The notes beneath the pieces are model-generated. The model ran no database searches. It saw only the letters and a program-made list of their open reading frames with translations, and was not told where the DNA came from. 64,000 nucleotides of DNA. Origin: Bacteroidota bacterium (GTDB lineage Bacteria; Bacteroidota; Bacteroidia; Bacteroidales; NBLH01). This document shows, in pieces, positions 27,671 through 41,500 of this stretch (position 1 is the first letter of the stretch; each line of letters starts with the position of its first letter). The translations under genes and the position numbers were made by a program. The stretch is from the NCBI GenBank assembly GCA_025361565.1, contig JANYKN010000125.1:95171-159170 (forward strand). The letters are read 5' to 3'.

Positions 27671-29527
27671 TCAAATTTTTACACCAAAAACTAAAATATC
27701 GTCTATTTGGGTATTTTTCTCACCCATCCAGTTTACAATATATTCGTTCATCAATTCTCTTTGTTCCTTCATTGGCTTAGCATGCACATCCAAAAGCAAT
27801 TGTTTAAATCTAACCGATTTTAATTTTTCATTGTGCTCACCTCCAAATTGATCGATAAACCCATCTGAAGAAATATAAATTACATCACCTTTCCTGACTT
27901 CAATTTCGTTATAAGTAAAATCACGCTCCTTGGGATATATGGCTATAGGCTGTCGATCTGCCTTTATAACCTGTAATTGATTGTCTCTGATTAAATACAA
28001 TGGGTTATATGCTCCTGAAAATTGCAGGATATTGTTTTCATTATCTAAAACACACAAAGCAATATCCATCCCATCAGTGGCCTCATTTTCTTTTCCGGTT
28101 TGGTGCAAAGCTGTTTTAATTCTTTTGCGCAACAGACCTAATATATCGTTTGACTTATCAAACCTACTTTTCGAAACTATTTCGTTAAGGAATGAAATAC
28201 CGAGCATACTCATAAAAGCACCTGGCACGCCATGGCCAGTACAATCAGCAGCTGCAAAGATAGTGAAGTTCTTAATCTTTTTTGCCCAATAAAAATCTCC
28301 GCTAACAACTTCCTGTGGTTTCCAAAAGACCATATTTTCAGTAAATATTTCGTCTAAAAGTTCTTGCTGAGGCAGCATAACAGATTGTATGCGGCTTGCA
28401 TATCTGATGCTATCAGTAATTTGAGTTTTTTGATATAAGATATCGTCGCGCTGTATGGTAATTTGTTCATTAATTATTGACAATTGCTCAGATTGTGCTT
28501 CAATTTCTTCCTTTTGTTCCTGTATTTCCTGATTACTTTCAAGCAACTGATCGGCCTGTGCTTGAATCTCTTCCTTTTGCTCAATAATTTCAGCATTTTG
28601 AAGTTTTAAAAGCTCATACGCCTTTTTCTTGGCGCGGAACTGCCGGTATAACAATATTGAAAAAACAAGCACTACAATGAAGAATATTATAAACGCTAAA
28701 ATCATCTGTCTCTGACGTTTAACTTCCTCATCTCTAAGAGCAATGGTTAGTTTTTGTTCTTCAGTTTGAACTGTCAGATTATTGATTGCTTTACTTTTTA
28801 CCGTTGTATCTTTTACAAGTGATTCATTTTCAACTTTCACAAGTGTTAAAGTACTATCTTTTTGTTTTAGCTGGGCTTTGTTTTGCTCATTTGCAATTTT
28901 TACTTCCATATATTGGGTTTCAAGAATTGCAATTTTTTCAGTGGATAAAGTATTCGATGATTTAAACTGTGCATAAGCTAAAAGATTTGCATATGCTTCT
29001 TTGTAATCTTTTTGTACTGCATAAATCCTTATTATTGATTCGTAACATTGAGAAGCGACAGCTGTTGAATTATTTTTCTTTGCAGATTCAAGGGCTATTT
29101 TATATGATTCTAAAGCTTTAGGTTTCTTATCCCACGCATCATATATTGATCCTATATTAAACAAAATTTTAATCCTTGATTCTTCCTGATTTAACTTCTT
29201 TCTTAACTCCAATTCTTCTTCATAACATTTTAACGCATTCTTATAATTTTTCAAATTATAATAAGCTGTACCTAGTAAATTATTGGCATCGGCCTGCAAG
29301 TTCTGATCTTTCAATTTTAGGGCTTCATCAATAGCCATTTTCCCATAATCAATGCTTTTTTTAGGAGATTTACTTAAATAGGCTTTTGTTAAATCATATA
29401 AAACAGAGAATCGGACTTTTCCACTCGATGATTTAAGTTTATTTTCAAGATCTGATATATTTTGTTGCGCATGAACATGAATAATCAAACAAAACAAAAT
29501 AAAAAAATTAGCAAAAATACGCATCAT
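27671..29527 (-). CDS. TPR-containing SpoIIE-type serine phosphatase, membrane-anchored
   Basis: 618 residues. A signal peptide (about 1-20) is followed by TPR-like helical repeats (about 30-200, e.g. ANNLLGTAYYNLKNYKNALKCYE), a coiled coil, one TM segment (275-296, MILAFIIFFIVVLVFSILLY), a second Gln/Glu-rich coiled coil (about 305-370) and a PP2C-type SpoIIE domain (about 390-618). Metal ligands are visible: Asp411 in SGDFYWAKK, Asp428 in ADCTGHGVPGAFMSM, SSDGFIDQFGG, and the Asp pair 609-610 near the end. Such proteins read a periplasmic signal and dephosphorylate an anti-sigma antagonist or similar partner; no such partner lies in the window. Confidence 0.9.
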   Translation of the reverse strand: MMRIFANFFILFCLIIHVHAQQNISDLENKLKSSSGKVRFSVLYDLTKAYLSKSPKKSIDYGKMAIDEALKLKDQNLQADANNLLGTAYYNLKNYKNALKCYEEELELRKKLNQEESRIKILFNIGSIYDAWDKKPKALESYKIALESAKKNNSTAVASQCYESIIRIYAVQKDYKEAYANLLAYAQFKSSNTLSTEKIAILETQYMEVKIANEQNKAQLKQKDSTLTLVKVENESLVKDTTVKSKAINNLTVQTEEQKLTIALRDEEVKRQRQMILAFIIFFIVVLVFSILLYRQFRAKKKAYELLKLQNAEIIEQKEEIQAQADQLLESNQEIQEQKEEIEAQSEQLSIINEQITIQRDDILYQKTQITDSIRYASRIQSVMLPQQELLDEIFTENMVFWKPQEVVSGDFYWAKKIKNFTIFAAADCTGHGVPGAFMSMLGISFLNEIVSKSRFDKSNDILGLLRKRIKTALHQTGKENEATDGMDIALCVLDNENNILQFSGAYNPLYLIRDNQLQVIKADRQPIAIYPKERDFTYNEIEVRKGDVIYISSDGFIDQFGGEHNEKLKSVRFKQLLLDVHAKPMKEQRELMNEYIVNWMGEKNTQIDDILVFGVKI

Positions 29528-29576
29528 AGGATATTCTTATTGATGATTGAAAAATAGGTAGTTCTACAAATTAACA

Positions 29577-29584
29577 CAAATATA
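29577..29584 (-). promoter_or_regulatory. Candidate -7 box of the SpoIIE-phosphatase gene
   Basis: CAAATATA on the plus strand equals TATATTTG on the coding strand, a full match to TAnnTTTG, 50 nt upstream of the start. Confidence 0.4.
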
Positions 29585-29816
29585 AATTTTTTTTTAATTA
29601 ATATAACATGAATGGAGAAGGAGTTTTTTTATCCAAATCCTTTATAATTCTAATTTGACAGATTTAAAAATCAGTTTGCCTATTGCCTTAGTTACAATAA
29701 AGAAACTATTTGATTTTAAACATTTTAGCCCTTAATTGTACGATAATAAATTTGTGATATCAATTTTTTTCTTAATCATTCAAAGGATTATTAATAAAAC
29801 AACTCAATTCTTTGAA

Positions 29817-31061
29817 TTATGCCTGCATCATTTTTTTTCGTATTTCCTTGTAAGCTTCCCAATCAAAATTTTCTAAAAATTCAATTGCCCGTTTTGCTCC
29901 CAAAGTAAATAGGCCTATTTTATCCTTGTCTGATATATTAAAATCCAACCAGTTATAAGATTTATCTGCATCAAGTTTGCAGATTAGATTCTTATAATCA
30001 GGATGTTTGAATAAAAAGTCAAAATCAAATTGCTGCCTAAGTGCATCAAACATTCCGGAAATGAAACCTGGAAAAGTATCTGTATCAGCAGGTTCTTCGC
30101 GAAATGAACTTAATCGAACACCAAAGGTTGGCTTTTTGGGCATCCCATCTAGATGAAATATATTAATCGGAAAGTTTGATAACATACCTCCATCAACAAA
30201 CTTAATCTCTGCAGGAACAATTCCGTTGTATCCGGCATAGGTCTGCCAATTACTATTCTCCCTTGTTCCACTGGAAGGAATATCTTTAACCGTAAATGGC
30301 TCAAAAAAGAAAGGTATTGACATAGATGCCCTTACAAAACTTGCAGGATTAAAATCGTTTTTATTCAAATTCCAATAAAGTTCAGCCATTTTTGGAAATT
30401 CAACTTTCGTCCGGGTAGTTGCATCCGTTGCAATTATTGCAATTTTAAAAGAATCATAGATTTGAGGTTCTTTTTGATTGTTGCTGATATAGAATAATTC
30501 GGGTAATACTGTTTGTTTTTTAATTAAATCAGCAAGCGTTTTTACTGTATTTCTTTCAAGTATCCCACTTATCCATTTTTCAAACTCTTTACCAGGGTTT
30601 AATCCCATATTATTGACAACTTTTCTTTTTAAATAGCCAACATTAAAAAGCAATGTAAGCAATATGTTCTTTTTTGCGATTATCTTACGAACAATATTCT
30701 TTGTTCGTTTTCCTCCATCAACAAAGTCAAATAAGTTTTGATCAGATAAAACCGACAGAATATTTACGGATTTTTCCTGGCTGATATCCTTTATTGATGC
30801 CATAAGTAAAGTATTAATAGCTCCGGCGGAGGCTCCTGCCAGATTAAAAAACCGTATTCCGGCTTTTTCAAGTACATAAGTATAGCCCACAAGCGCAATA
30901 CCTAGGACACCTCCCCCTTCCTGCACTAAATCAACATATTGAAAGCCGTCCTTGTCCACTATATCTGAAACCATTTTTTTATCCGCTTTCAGTTTTTCTG
31001 CTCTCTCTACAATTTGCTTAATTTCAATACTTTCAAAAAATTTGCTTGCTTCCATAAACAT
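29817..31061 (-). CDS. Patatin-like phospholipase
   Basis: 414 residues with no signal peptide. The patatin fold is recognised by the oxyanion loop QEGGGVLGIALVGY (48-60), nucleophile Ser78 in AGASAGA (G-x-S-x-G elbow) and the catalytic Asp290 in VDGGMLSNFPI. The conserved RASMSIPFFFEPF element lies between them. The enzyme should be a Ser-Asp dyad acyl hydrolase acting on phospholipids or other lipids, probably cytosolic or membrane-peripheral. The ATG at 31061 and the one two codons later (31055) are equally possible starts. It is flanked by gaps of about 290 bp on both sides, so it is probably monocistronic. Confidence 0.92.
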   Translation of the reverse strand: MFMEASKFFESIEIKQIVERAEKLKADKKMVSDIVDKDGFQYVDLVQEGGGVLGIALVGYTYVLEKAGIRFFNLAGASAGAINTLLMASIKDISQEKSVNILSVLSDQNLFDFVDGGKRTKNIVRKIIAKKNILLTLLFNVGYLKRKVVNNMGLNPGKEFEKWISGILERNTVKTLADLIKKQTVLPELFYISNNQKEPQIYDSFKIAIIATDATTRTKVEFPKMAELYWNLNKNDFNPASFVRASMSIPFFFEPFTVKDIPSSGTRENSNWQTYAGYNGIVPAEIKFVDGGMLSNFPINIFHLDGMPKKPTFGVRLSSFREEPADTDTFPGFISGMFDALRQQFDFDFLFKHPDYKNLICKLDADKSYNWLDFNISDKDKIGLFTLGAKRAIEFLENFDWEAYKEIRKKMMQA

Positions 31062-31356
31062 CTATTATTAAATCAGTTTGATATCAAATATTTTCAATGT
31101 CAAATTTCTTTTCACGGTGAAATGTACGCATTTTTTATCAATCAATTCCAATCATTTGGGATAATTTATAATTGAATTGACCAATAAGCAATTAAAACTC
31201 ATTGGTATTAAAAATAAGGAAGTTTCTTGCTACATTCAAAGAAGTGCAAACAGAGTGTGATAAATTTTGTTATTTGTTTGATGGATTGTTATTTATCAGT
31301 GAAAATATAAATCTGGCCAAAATGCAAATAGAATACTATTCTGTTCATTGCAAATA

Positions 31357-31905
31357 CTAAACAATCTTCTGGCTTTTTTGTACATAATCCTTATTATAAA
31401 ATCCAAGGATAATTCCAAGCACTACCGACCAAACAGCAGCCAACCCAATCTGATAAGGTTTATCTAAAATAAATGTAAAAGTATGAGCTGGAATCCAGAA
31501 CCAGAGCAACGATAACATGCCTTTGTTGATATTGGTCCAGTTGTTTTGCCTGGCAATAATATTGTCGAATGCACGGTGCATAATTACCAGAAAAGGTCCA
31601 AATTGAAGGTTCATAGCGACTGAAATAGCAAAAGCATAAGAAAATTTATTCGTTTCCGGCAACATTCCATGATTAACTAATCCCTCGATAAATCCATTGA
31701 AACCAACAAAAGCATATTTAATAAAAACTGCTAAAATAGCCCATTCTGCCATTTTAAGAATAATCGTAATAAAACGATAAGGAATAAATATTTTTCCATT
31801 GATTATCCACTTGGAAATAATATCACCCAATGTACCTAAAATTGCAAATTGTATCATTGCTGAAATAATAGGATATGCCTTAACTGTAGTAATATACCAG
31901 TTCAT
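31357..31905 (-). CDS. Mpv17/PMP22-like integral membrane protein
   Basis: 182 residues with about four membrane segments. The layout resembles the Mpv17/PMP22 family of eukaryotic organelle membrane proteins: an opening WYITTVKAYPIISAMIQFAILGTLGDIISKW (a W-Y...YP...G-x-LGD pattern), a middle FGPF motif, and a final helix pair LLWFWIPAHTFTFILDKPYQIGLAAVWSVVLG, comparable to the W-P-x-x-Q-x-x-x-F-x-x-V-P end of that family. The family match is from pattern memory only. The function, even in eukaryotes, is unclear (suggested channel). It is a single gene with a TAnnTTTG box upstream. Confidence 0.6.
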   Translation of the reverse strand: MNWYITTVKAYPIISAMIQFAILGTLGDIISKWIINGKIFIPYRFITIILKMAEWAILAVFIKYAFVGFNGFIEGLVNHGMLPETNKFSYAFAISVAMNLQFGPFLVIMHRAFDNIIARQNNWTNINKGMLSLLWFWIPAHTFTFILDKPYQIGLAAVWSVVLGIILGFYNKDYVQKSQKIV

Positions 31906-32530
31906 ATAATAATTTTTTTTGCAAATTTAAGCGCTTGGCAAATGCTAAAACATGATTTTTATATTAATCAGGAATTAAACTATCGTGAACTGTAGTTAAT
32001 AGGATTAGTTCTGAAAAATAATCACTTTGGTGATATTTCCAATCAATTACTTTACAAAATATTTAGATTTTGTTTTGTTAAAATATTGAATAGTAGCCAA
32101 ATAAACACTTTTCGTTGAAGTATTTATATATTATTAGTAATTTTATCGGAGAATTAATCATTAACGTTATTTCAGATTGGAAAAAATAATTCGAAAACAC
32201 TTTTTAATAAATTATCATTCAAATATTAGGAACAAATAAAAAGCAAAGTACTCAAACAGAATTATTAAACCCTGTTAGTCAAATAAAATATGAATATTAC
32301 AGCATCTATAACGCAACAATTTTTCAAATTATCCGTATAAAATAAAGACTTAAATTTGCCATAAATAAAAAATAAATGAAGAGTTTAACCTCCACATATC
32401 CTTTTTCCCCGTCCTTTTACACAATATTGTATACAATAAATTTTAACTACTCAATCATTATATATACTTGATATAAATGGTAATAGCAATTAAATAATTT
32501 AGTTTATTTTAAATTTTAACCTGTTAAAAA
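31906..32530. other. 625-bp divergent gap before the first giant gene
   Basis: Very AT-rich. It contains the -7 box of the Mpv17-like gene at 31922-31929. No convincing promoter for the giant gene, no open frame and no RNA were seen. Confidence 0.5.
31922..31929 (-). promoter_or_regulatory. Candidate -7 box of the Mpv17-like gene
   Basis: CAAATTTA on the plus strand equals TAAATTTG on the coding strand, a full match to TAnnTTTG, 17 nt before the ATG. Confidence 0.45.
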
Positions 32531-35500
32531 ATGAATAATCACAGATCCAAAATAATCACTTTTACACTATTTATAATCATTTCGTTAAATTCTTTTGGAC
32601 AGTCGCTTGGAGATTATGGCTCTGTAGCTTCTTCAAACTGGAGTTTAAATACTACCTGGAAAATATGGGATGGCTCAGGATTTAATGCAATTGCTGCAAC
32701 TGCTCCTACATCTTCAGATAATGTCTACATACAGGGTGGAAATACTGTAACAATTGATGTTGATGTAACCTGCACAAATTTAACAATCGGATTTAGTGGT
32801 ACTGCGGGAGTATTGGAATTTGAAACCTCAAGCCAGCATAACTTGACTATTTCTGGTTCATTGATAATCAATTCGGGCGCTTCTGCAGGAATTTTACAGA
32901 TATCCGCTCTCGATCAGCCTGTCCATTCAATTTCTATTTCTGGAAATCTTACAAATTCAGGAACCATCAATTTATGGAGAACAATAAATCAAAAAGCAAA
33001 TATTTCGATCAATGGAAATATTATAAGCGGAAATGGTGACTTTACATTTAATAATCTAACAATGGGTGGAGGAACCGTTTCCTGTTCATCTACTTCAATT
33101 ATTAACCTATTTGGAAATTTTACCGATAATTCAACAACATCTTTTACAGCAACCAATGGAACTTTTAATTTTATATCTGCTACCACTCAAAATATCAATG
33201 GAACTTCAACAGGCACAACCACTTTAAATAATTTTACAGTTGGAAACTCAGATGCAACAAACTTAATTTTAAACCGTGATATCAATGTTTCTTCATCACT
33301 TACATTAAACACAACTGGTGAAACAATCTCTTTGAATGGCTATAATCTGACAGTCAATGGAAATTATATAAGAACTTCAGGGACTATTCGTGGAAATACC
33401 AATTCAAACCTAAGCTTTAATGGACCTTCAGCAGCTCAAGCATTGGTGCTAAGCACTGATTTTAATTTAAAAAATCTAACTTTCTCTTGTGTATCAGGAA
33501 TTGGTGGATCCTATATTCTCGGTTCGGCAATCACCATAATCAATAATTTTTCATTATCAGGAAATTCATTCGAAACAGTTACCTTGGATGTTGGAACTAA
33601 TAATTTTATTGTAAATGGAACCTCTGGAATATCCGGTTATGGTATTTTTAATGATACTGATTTAACAGGTATAAACCGATTTATCGGAGCAGTAACAATT
33701 GGCGCAAATGGACAATGGGCTACTGCAAACAACCCTGCTTTTGAATTCCGCGGTGGATTGACCTTTAACGGAAGTTCATTTGTTTCAGGAACCGGCAATT
33801 ATTCATTTACTTCAAATGCACAATCTATATCAGGATCTGCATCATTGGCTATCAACAACATCATTATTGCAGGAATTACCCTAACAAACACCAATACTGG
33901 CGGTATAACTGTAGATGTTTTTTCAGGAACCGGAAATCTGACGAATGGTTTAAATGGAAGACTGAATTTAAATGCTTTAAATACAATTACGATAACCGGA
34001 ACAGTTGATTTTATTACAAATAACAACATCGTAAATTATTTACCAAATTTAGCCCAAAACATTTATACTACTACCTATCGTAATTTACAAATTAGCGGAG
34101 GAGGAACAAAATCGTTGGTTAATTCAATAATGGTAAATGGAATCCTTACCCTAAATACCGGTGCGCTTTCCATTGGAAACTATACGCTGACACTTAATTC
34201 GACCATTTCCTATGGAACAGGAACTTTTACTGGTGGCGGAACCTCCAATCTTATTATCAATGATATTGGATCAGCCGCTGCTGCAAATATATCTACAATA
34301 AGCTTAAACAATTTTACACTAAACCGCGCCAATGGTGTAACTTTATCCGGAGCAGTAACTATCGGTGGAACAACCACTTTAACACTTGGCACTTTATCAA
34401 TTGGAGCTAATACACTAACCTTAAATGGAAATCTAAACTATGGAACTGGAACAATTGTTGGTTCAACATCATCCAATTTAGTAGTTGGTGGAGCAGCTGT
34501 TCCTTCAAATCTTACTTTACCAGCAATAACTTTAAATAATTTTACAATTAACAGAGCTAACGGTGTTACTTTGACTGGCAATTTAATCACTGGTGGTGCT
34601 GGTGCCGGAATTATAACTTTAACCAACGGAATTATCAATACAAATGGAAACACTGTAACTTCAGACAATGCAACTACTGCCAGTATTAATTCAGGTAGCC
34701 CAACCTCATATGTACAAGGTTTGTTTAGGCGGAAGTTTATTCCAGCAATGACAGCCGGAACATATTATTTTCCCGTTGGCAAATCATCATATAACAGCTT
34801 GAGCATAATTACTACAATTGCAACAACAGGTTCGGGCAGTACATATATTTCAGCTGAAGATTTTGATGTGGATGAAGGTGGAACTGCAGGTTTTGGAATT
34901 ACAAATGTCAATGTTGTGGCTCGATACTGGCAACTTCAATCTTCTTCAGGTACGGTAGTTATAGACAATTCCTCAACTGTTCAAATTTATCAAACAGGAT
35001 TGACTAATGGAACACATTGTGTGGCTCAAAGCAACTCAAAAACAGGTACTTATACCGATAAAGGAGGAACAGTTGCCGGGAATGTTATTTCAACTTCTTA
35101 TAACGCTGCAATTGGCTATGTTATAGACTATTCCTTTGTTTCTTCGTCAAGCAGTACTTATTTAATTATTGGAACAAAAATTTCACTAAGTGGTACTATT
35201 TTAGTTGGTGCAAGCCAAAATATCAAAAAACTTCGCGAAATATCCTGGTTATTAAATCGATATCCTTTATTATCAGATGTCATTTTTGAATTGCAAGATG
35301 ATTATGATGGTAGTGACGAATTTAGCGTTTCTCCGTATATTAATACTCCTATTGCTTTCAACCAATTTCCTGCAACAGTGCCAGTATATTCCGCTATTAT
35401 TAGCCTAGCGCCGGGAGTTACAACCCCTAAAATAACATCAGGAGACCCTGGTAGTGGCAATTCTTTAATTATACTAAATGGAGTTGATAATATAACTTTT

Positions 35501-38500
35501 GATGGACAGGTGAGCAGCAATAAATGGTGGACTTTCAGAAATACCCGCACACTTGCAACAGTCGGACCAACATTCCAATTTATTAACGACGCACAAAGTA
35601 ATAAGTTGACATATTTATCCATTGAAGGACAAAACATAACTGCCCCGGCAAATGGCGCAGCTGCAGGAACCGTAAATTTTTATAGTAGTGCGGGTACAAA
35701 TGGCAATGATAATAATACAATTTCGTATTGCGATATTAGGGAAAATACGGCAAGCAGTGTAAGTCCAGTTGTCGCTATTTTTGCAGATGCTACTGCGGTT
35801 GCTTATACTAACGACGGCACTACAATTTCAAATTGCAATATTTATAACTTTTATAATGCAGGACTTGCTTCTACTGGGATATGGACAAACCGTAATTGCG
35901 ATAGTTGGACAATAAGCGGGAATAGTTTTTATCAAACATCTGCAAGAAATATGACAGCCGCAATTGCAAATCGAGCAATTTATTCAAGAGTTGGAAGTAA
36001 TATCATTACCAGTAATTTTATCGGAGGTTCTGCTCCACTTTGCGGCGGAACAGCATGGACCACGACTGGCTCATTTAATACGCAACTTTTTGGAATTGAT
36101 GTTATTACAACAGGTTTCAATTTGGATATTCAAAATAATACAATTACTAATTTTGACATTTCAACAGCCTACGCAACAGCTTCTGCACCAGGAGCATGGG
36201 CTGGAATAAATATTTCGGGCACTGGCAATGCAAATATCGGAAACACAACAAAAAATATTATAGGAAGTAGTACACTTACAGATGTTATATTCGTTAAACC
36301 AGGTAATGGTGCTATAGTATGTGGAATTTCTTCTTCCGGTACAGGCACTATACAAATAATAAATAATGAAATAGGAGGGATTACAAATGCCTCTACAACT
36401 GTGGCAAATGGTGGAACTGTAGGCGCAATTACAACATCTGGTGCTAATGGGAATTATACAATTACTGGTAACTTAATTGGTAGTACTACAATTGCAAACA
36501 GCATTAAAGCTGGTGTTCCAGCATTTACAACAGCGGCATGTACTGTTTTTGGAATTAATAATTCTGCTTCCGGAACTTTAGTATTAAATGGTAATACTAT
36601 CCAAAATTTAAGATCCAATTCAATTGGAGGAGCAACTACAGCTTATGGGATAACAAATATCGGTACATCTGCATCAATAACTATCGGAACCAATTTATCG
36701 CCAAATATAATTTCAACGTTAACGGCATCAAGTACAGGTGCAGGCGCCTCAAGTTGCTATGGTATTGCAAGTTCGGCAGGAATAGGAAGTACAAATATTA
36801 ATTATAATACAATCAATACATTACAATCAAACTCAACGACAGCTACAACAAATACTTTCGCAATAAATAGTACTGGCGTATCGGTTATTTCTATAAATAT
36901 CAGCAATAATACACTTACAGGTTTAACGGCAAATAATACAGCAGCAGGTACATCTACATGCTATGGAATAAACAATGCAGCAGGTACAGCCGGAATTACA
37001 TTAGATGGAAATTCTTTAACTTCAAACATTTCTAATAGCACAACAGGTAGTTCAATCATGTATGCTATACAAAATTCGGGAACCGGAACAGTAAGCATCC
37101 AAAATAATTCTATCGACAATTTCACAGGTTCTGGTACAGGCAATGGTGGCACAACAAGGGGTATCATATCTTCAGCAGGTACAAATACCATCCAGAATAA
37201 TATCATTACCAATCTTACTAGTCTATCAACTCAAGTTGGCACTGGAAGCACTGCTCAAATGGTTGGATTATTATTAACCGCAAATAACGATAATCAAAAA
37301 ATAAACCGCAATACTATTTATACTTTAAAAAACACTACTGGAGCAGCAACTGCAATATATCTAACAGGAATATATTCATCCTGCACTGGATTAAACCAAG
37401 AGATTGGCAGAAATTTAATACACAGTTTTCAAACTGCAAGTACTGGTGCACGTCAAGTTGGCATTCAGGTTGATGGTACTTTAAGTAGTGCTTCCGGTGT
37501 AATCCATAATAATATAATAAGATTGGGAATGTATGGTGTAGGTGCAACTGCAACAGATCTTGCTACAATATATGGTATATGTGGAATTTATAATACATCC
37601 AATGCCGATAATTCAGGTTATTATTACAACAGTATTTACATCGGTGGAACCGGTGCTACAACAGATGCTTCCTATTGTCTTTATAAATCGTTGCCAACAA
37701 ACGATAATATCCGAAACAACATTTTTGTAAATGCACGTAGTGGCTCGGTTGGTTTGGGTATGGGAAATTTTGCCTTTGACCTGGAATCACCTGCAAATGT
37801 AATTTGTGATTATAATATTTATAAGGCTTCCGGAACAAATGGAAAACTTGCAAGTCTTCTTAATATAACAAAAAATACTTTACGTGATATCCAAGTGTTT
37901 GTTCCGGGACAAAATTTACATTGTGGTGTTGGAGATCCAAATTATGTGGATGCAACCGGCGGAATATTAGCAATCAGTTTGAAAGTTCAAGGTTCCACAC
38001 CTGCTTATGGAACTGGAATTGCAATTAGCACAATAAATACTGATTATGAAGGTGATGCCCGAGCTACTATTGGTGCTGTTAACATTGGTGCAGACGAAGG
38101 CATTTATACAATGGATGCATCGGTGGATATCTTTTCACCAGTTTTTAGTTATACCCCAATTCCCAATCAACTTTTAACCGCCGGTACAATTTCTGTTTTT
38201 GTAACAATAACGGATCAGGGGATGGGACTAGATGCCTCAACATATAAACCAAGAATGTATTGTCGTAAATCCTCGACTCTTCCGGATATCGGTCATCAAA
38301 ATTGGGCAATTGCACGTTTTTCTGAACCTTTTTCAGTTGTGGGCAATATTTATGAATTTCAGATTGATCCAGCTAATATTGCACCGATTAATTCTAATGA
38401 TATTATTGAATATTTCTTTGTTGCACAAGACTTGGCAAATACACCAAATATTTCCTATTCAAAATTTGACGCAGCTACTCCATTATTTACAAATACTCAA

Positions 38501-41500
38501 ACTGCATCATCTTTCCCTGCACTTGCACCGGTTGATAATTATGCATATGAAGGGAATTTACCTGCTACGATTTACATTAATAATGCCGGCTTTAGTGGTG
38601 GTGACAACACAAATACACTTCTATCGCTTACAGGCTCAGGAGGTTTGTTTCAGATGATGAATTGTTTATCTATCAATAAAAATATAACCGTGATTATTGA
38701 AACCAGCCATACAGAGCCTGGAACTTTTGGGTTAAAACAATGGATCGAAAATCCGGTTGGAAGTAATTTCACATTAAAAATTCAACCACATGATGCAACA
38801 GCCCATACTTTAACATGTTCAAATCCAAAAGATTTTATTCGATTCGAAGGTTGCGACAGGGTTACAGTAGATGGAAATTTTAGCGGAAGTGGTCGTTATT
38901 TGGTTTTTGTCAATACATCAACTAATTATGCAGTCCTTCAATTTGCCAATGATGCAACAAATAATACGTTTCAAAATTGCGAGTTTCAAGGTGGCACAAC
39001 TACTACACCTAAAGGGGTAATCTGGTTCGATCTTGGTGCAACAACTGGAAATGATTATAACACCATAACCGGTTGTAAAATAGTCAATTATTCGATCTAC
39101 AATCCCGACAATTCGATTTTTTCATTGGGCTCACCAGGAACGGCATCAAATTCGAATAATACCATTACAAACAATGAGATAGCCAATTTTACAATTAATG
39201 GAATCAACATATCCTCAGATGGAAATGGAGATGGCTGGAATATTAGTGGAAATAGTGTTTATTACAATCCTTTGCCACTTTCAAATGCTCCAATTGCAGG
39301 AGGAATACATACAGGTATAAGCGTGCAATCAGGAAATAGGCAGACGATATCAAATAATTTTGTTGGTGGAAAAGCCGTAAATTGTGGAGGAACGGCATGG
39401 ACACATGCTTATAATATTGCCACCCGTGCATTTGACATCAATGTGGGTGCTGGCGCAGCCTCAACAATAACTAACAATACAATACAAAATTTCAATTTAA
39501 CATCAAACGGAGGTTCAACATTTTTTACCGGAATTTATATTGCCGGAGGAAATACTGCTACTATCAATGGAAATATAATTGGACATGTTGCAACTGCAAA
39601 CAGTATTATCAATGCTGGCGCAGGTACTACAGCAATTAATGTTGTTTCGTTACAATCCGGATTGAATATTACCAACAACTTAATCTCTAATATCAGGGCT
39701 ACTGCCAATTCAACTTTCAGAGGTTTGACAATGAATGTTGGAAATGCCTCTCTTACTTCTATTCAAGGAAACACAATACAAAATATTGCTTTAACAGGAG
39801 GAAATACTTCCACTTTATTTTATGGAATTGAATTAAATGGTGCAAATAATGGGAAGGTTGATATTGGAAGTTTAACTGGTAACACAATTACAGGAATTAC
39901 AACGAATGGAATTGCTGTGACCAATCCTATTAGGGTTGTTTCAACATCAACCGGACATATCATCAATAACAATTCCATAACAAATATTACAGCTAGTGCA
40001 AATGCTGCATTTCAGGGAATTACTCTAAGTGTTGGAACAGCTGCAGCAACTTCGGTACAAAATAATACCATTCAATCAATTACAGTGGCAGGAACAGGTA
40101 CAAGTAGTTTTGTCGGGATTTATGGGGTGCTCGGTCTTTACAATATAGGAAATATTTCTGCCAATACTATAGGGCATGCTTCAACAACAAACAGCATTCA
40201 ATTTGCAGGAACAGGAACCTCATATGGCATAAATGCGGTTTCACTGGTAGCCAACAATATCATTTCAAATAATATCATTGCGAATCTTACCAATAGTAGT
40301 TCTGCATGTACTTTTTATGGTATTTATGGAAGTTTTGCTAATACAACTTTATCATCAATTCAAAACAATACCGTTAGAAATATTACACTTTCTAATGCTG
40401 GTGCTTCCAATCTTTATGGGATTTGGATAAACGTAGGTCGAGTTGATATTGGCGCCACAGCGGGTAATCAAATTGGTAATCCAACAAACACAAATAGCAT
40501 CTCTTTTAATGGTACAGGAAATTGCCGTGGAATTTATTTGTCCGTCGATCCTGCAACTATTTCGACTATTCAAAACAACAATATTCAAGGTTTTAATTTA
40601 TCAAACATTGGAGGTACAGAACGTTTCGATGGAATTTATGTAAATGCCGGCTTGGTTAATATTGGAAATGTTGGAGGTAATACAATTGGCCATGCAACAA
40701 CAGTCAATAGTATTACAAACAATGGTTCGGGAGGAACCAATGGAATTTATATTACATCTGCCACTCCTGTAAATAATCAGGTAATTTCAAACAACTTAAT
40801 TTCGAATATTACAGCTACTTCAAATTTTCCTTTTCAAGGTATATATCTTAATGTTGGAACGACTGGTGCAACTTCGATACAAAATAATACTATTCAATCA
40901 ATAACAGTATCTGGGACTGGTGCAAGTAGTTTTACGGGAATATATGCAAATGCAGGTTTGTTTAATATAGGAAATATAACAGCAAACACAATTGGTCATA
41001 CATCAACAGCAAATAGTGTTCAATTTTCAGGTACAGGAACTTCTTGTGGAATTTATGCTACATCCTTGGTAGCCAACAATGTAATTTCAAATAATATAAT
41101 TGCGAATTTTACCAATAATAGTTCTGCCTGCACTTTTTATGGTATTTACGGAAATTTTCCAATTACAACTTCATCATCATTACAAAACAATACCATCAAG
41201 AATATTACTCTTTCCAATAGCGGACCTTCCAACTTTTCAGGTATTTGGATAAATGCCGGGCGCGTTGATGTTGGAGCTACAACCGGCAATCAAATTGGTG
41301 ATCCACTCAACATCAACAGCATTTCATTCAATGGAACAGGATATTGTCGAGGAATATACCTTGCTGTTGATCCTGCAACTATTTCAACTATTCAAAACAA
41401 TAAAATACAAGGTTTTAATTTATCAAATATTAGTAGTACAGCACGTTTTGATGGAATTTATGTAAATGCTGGTTTAGTAAATATTGGAAATGTTGGCGGC

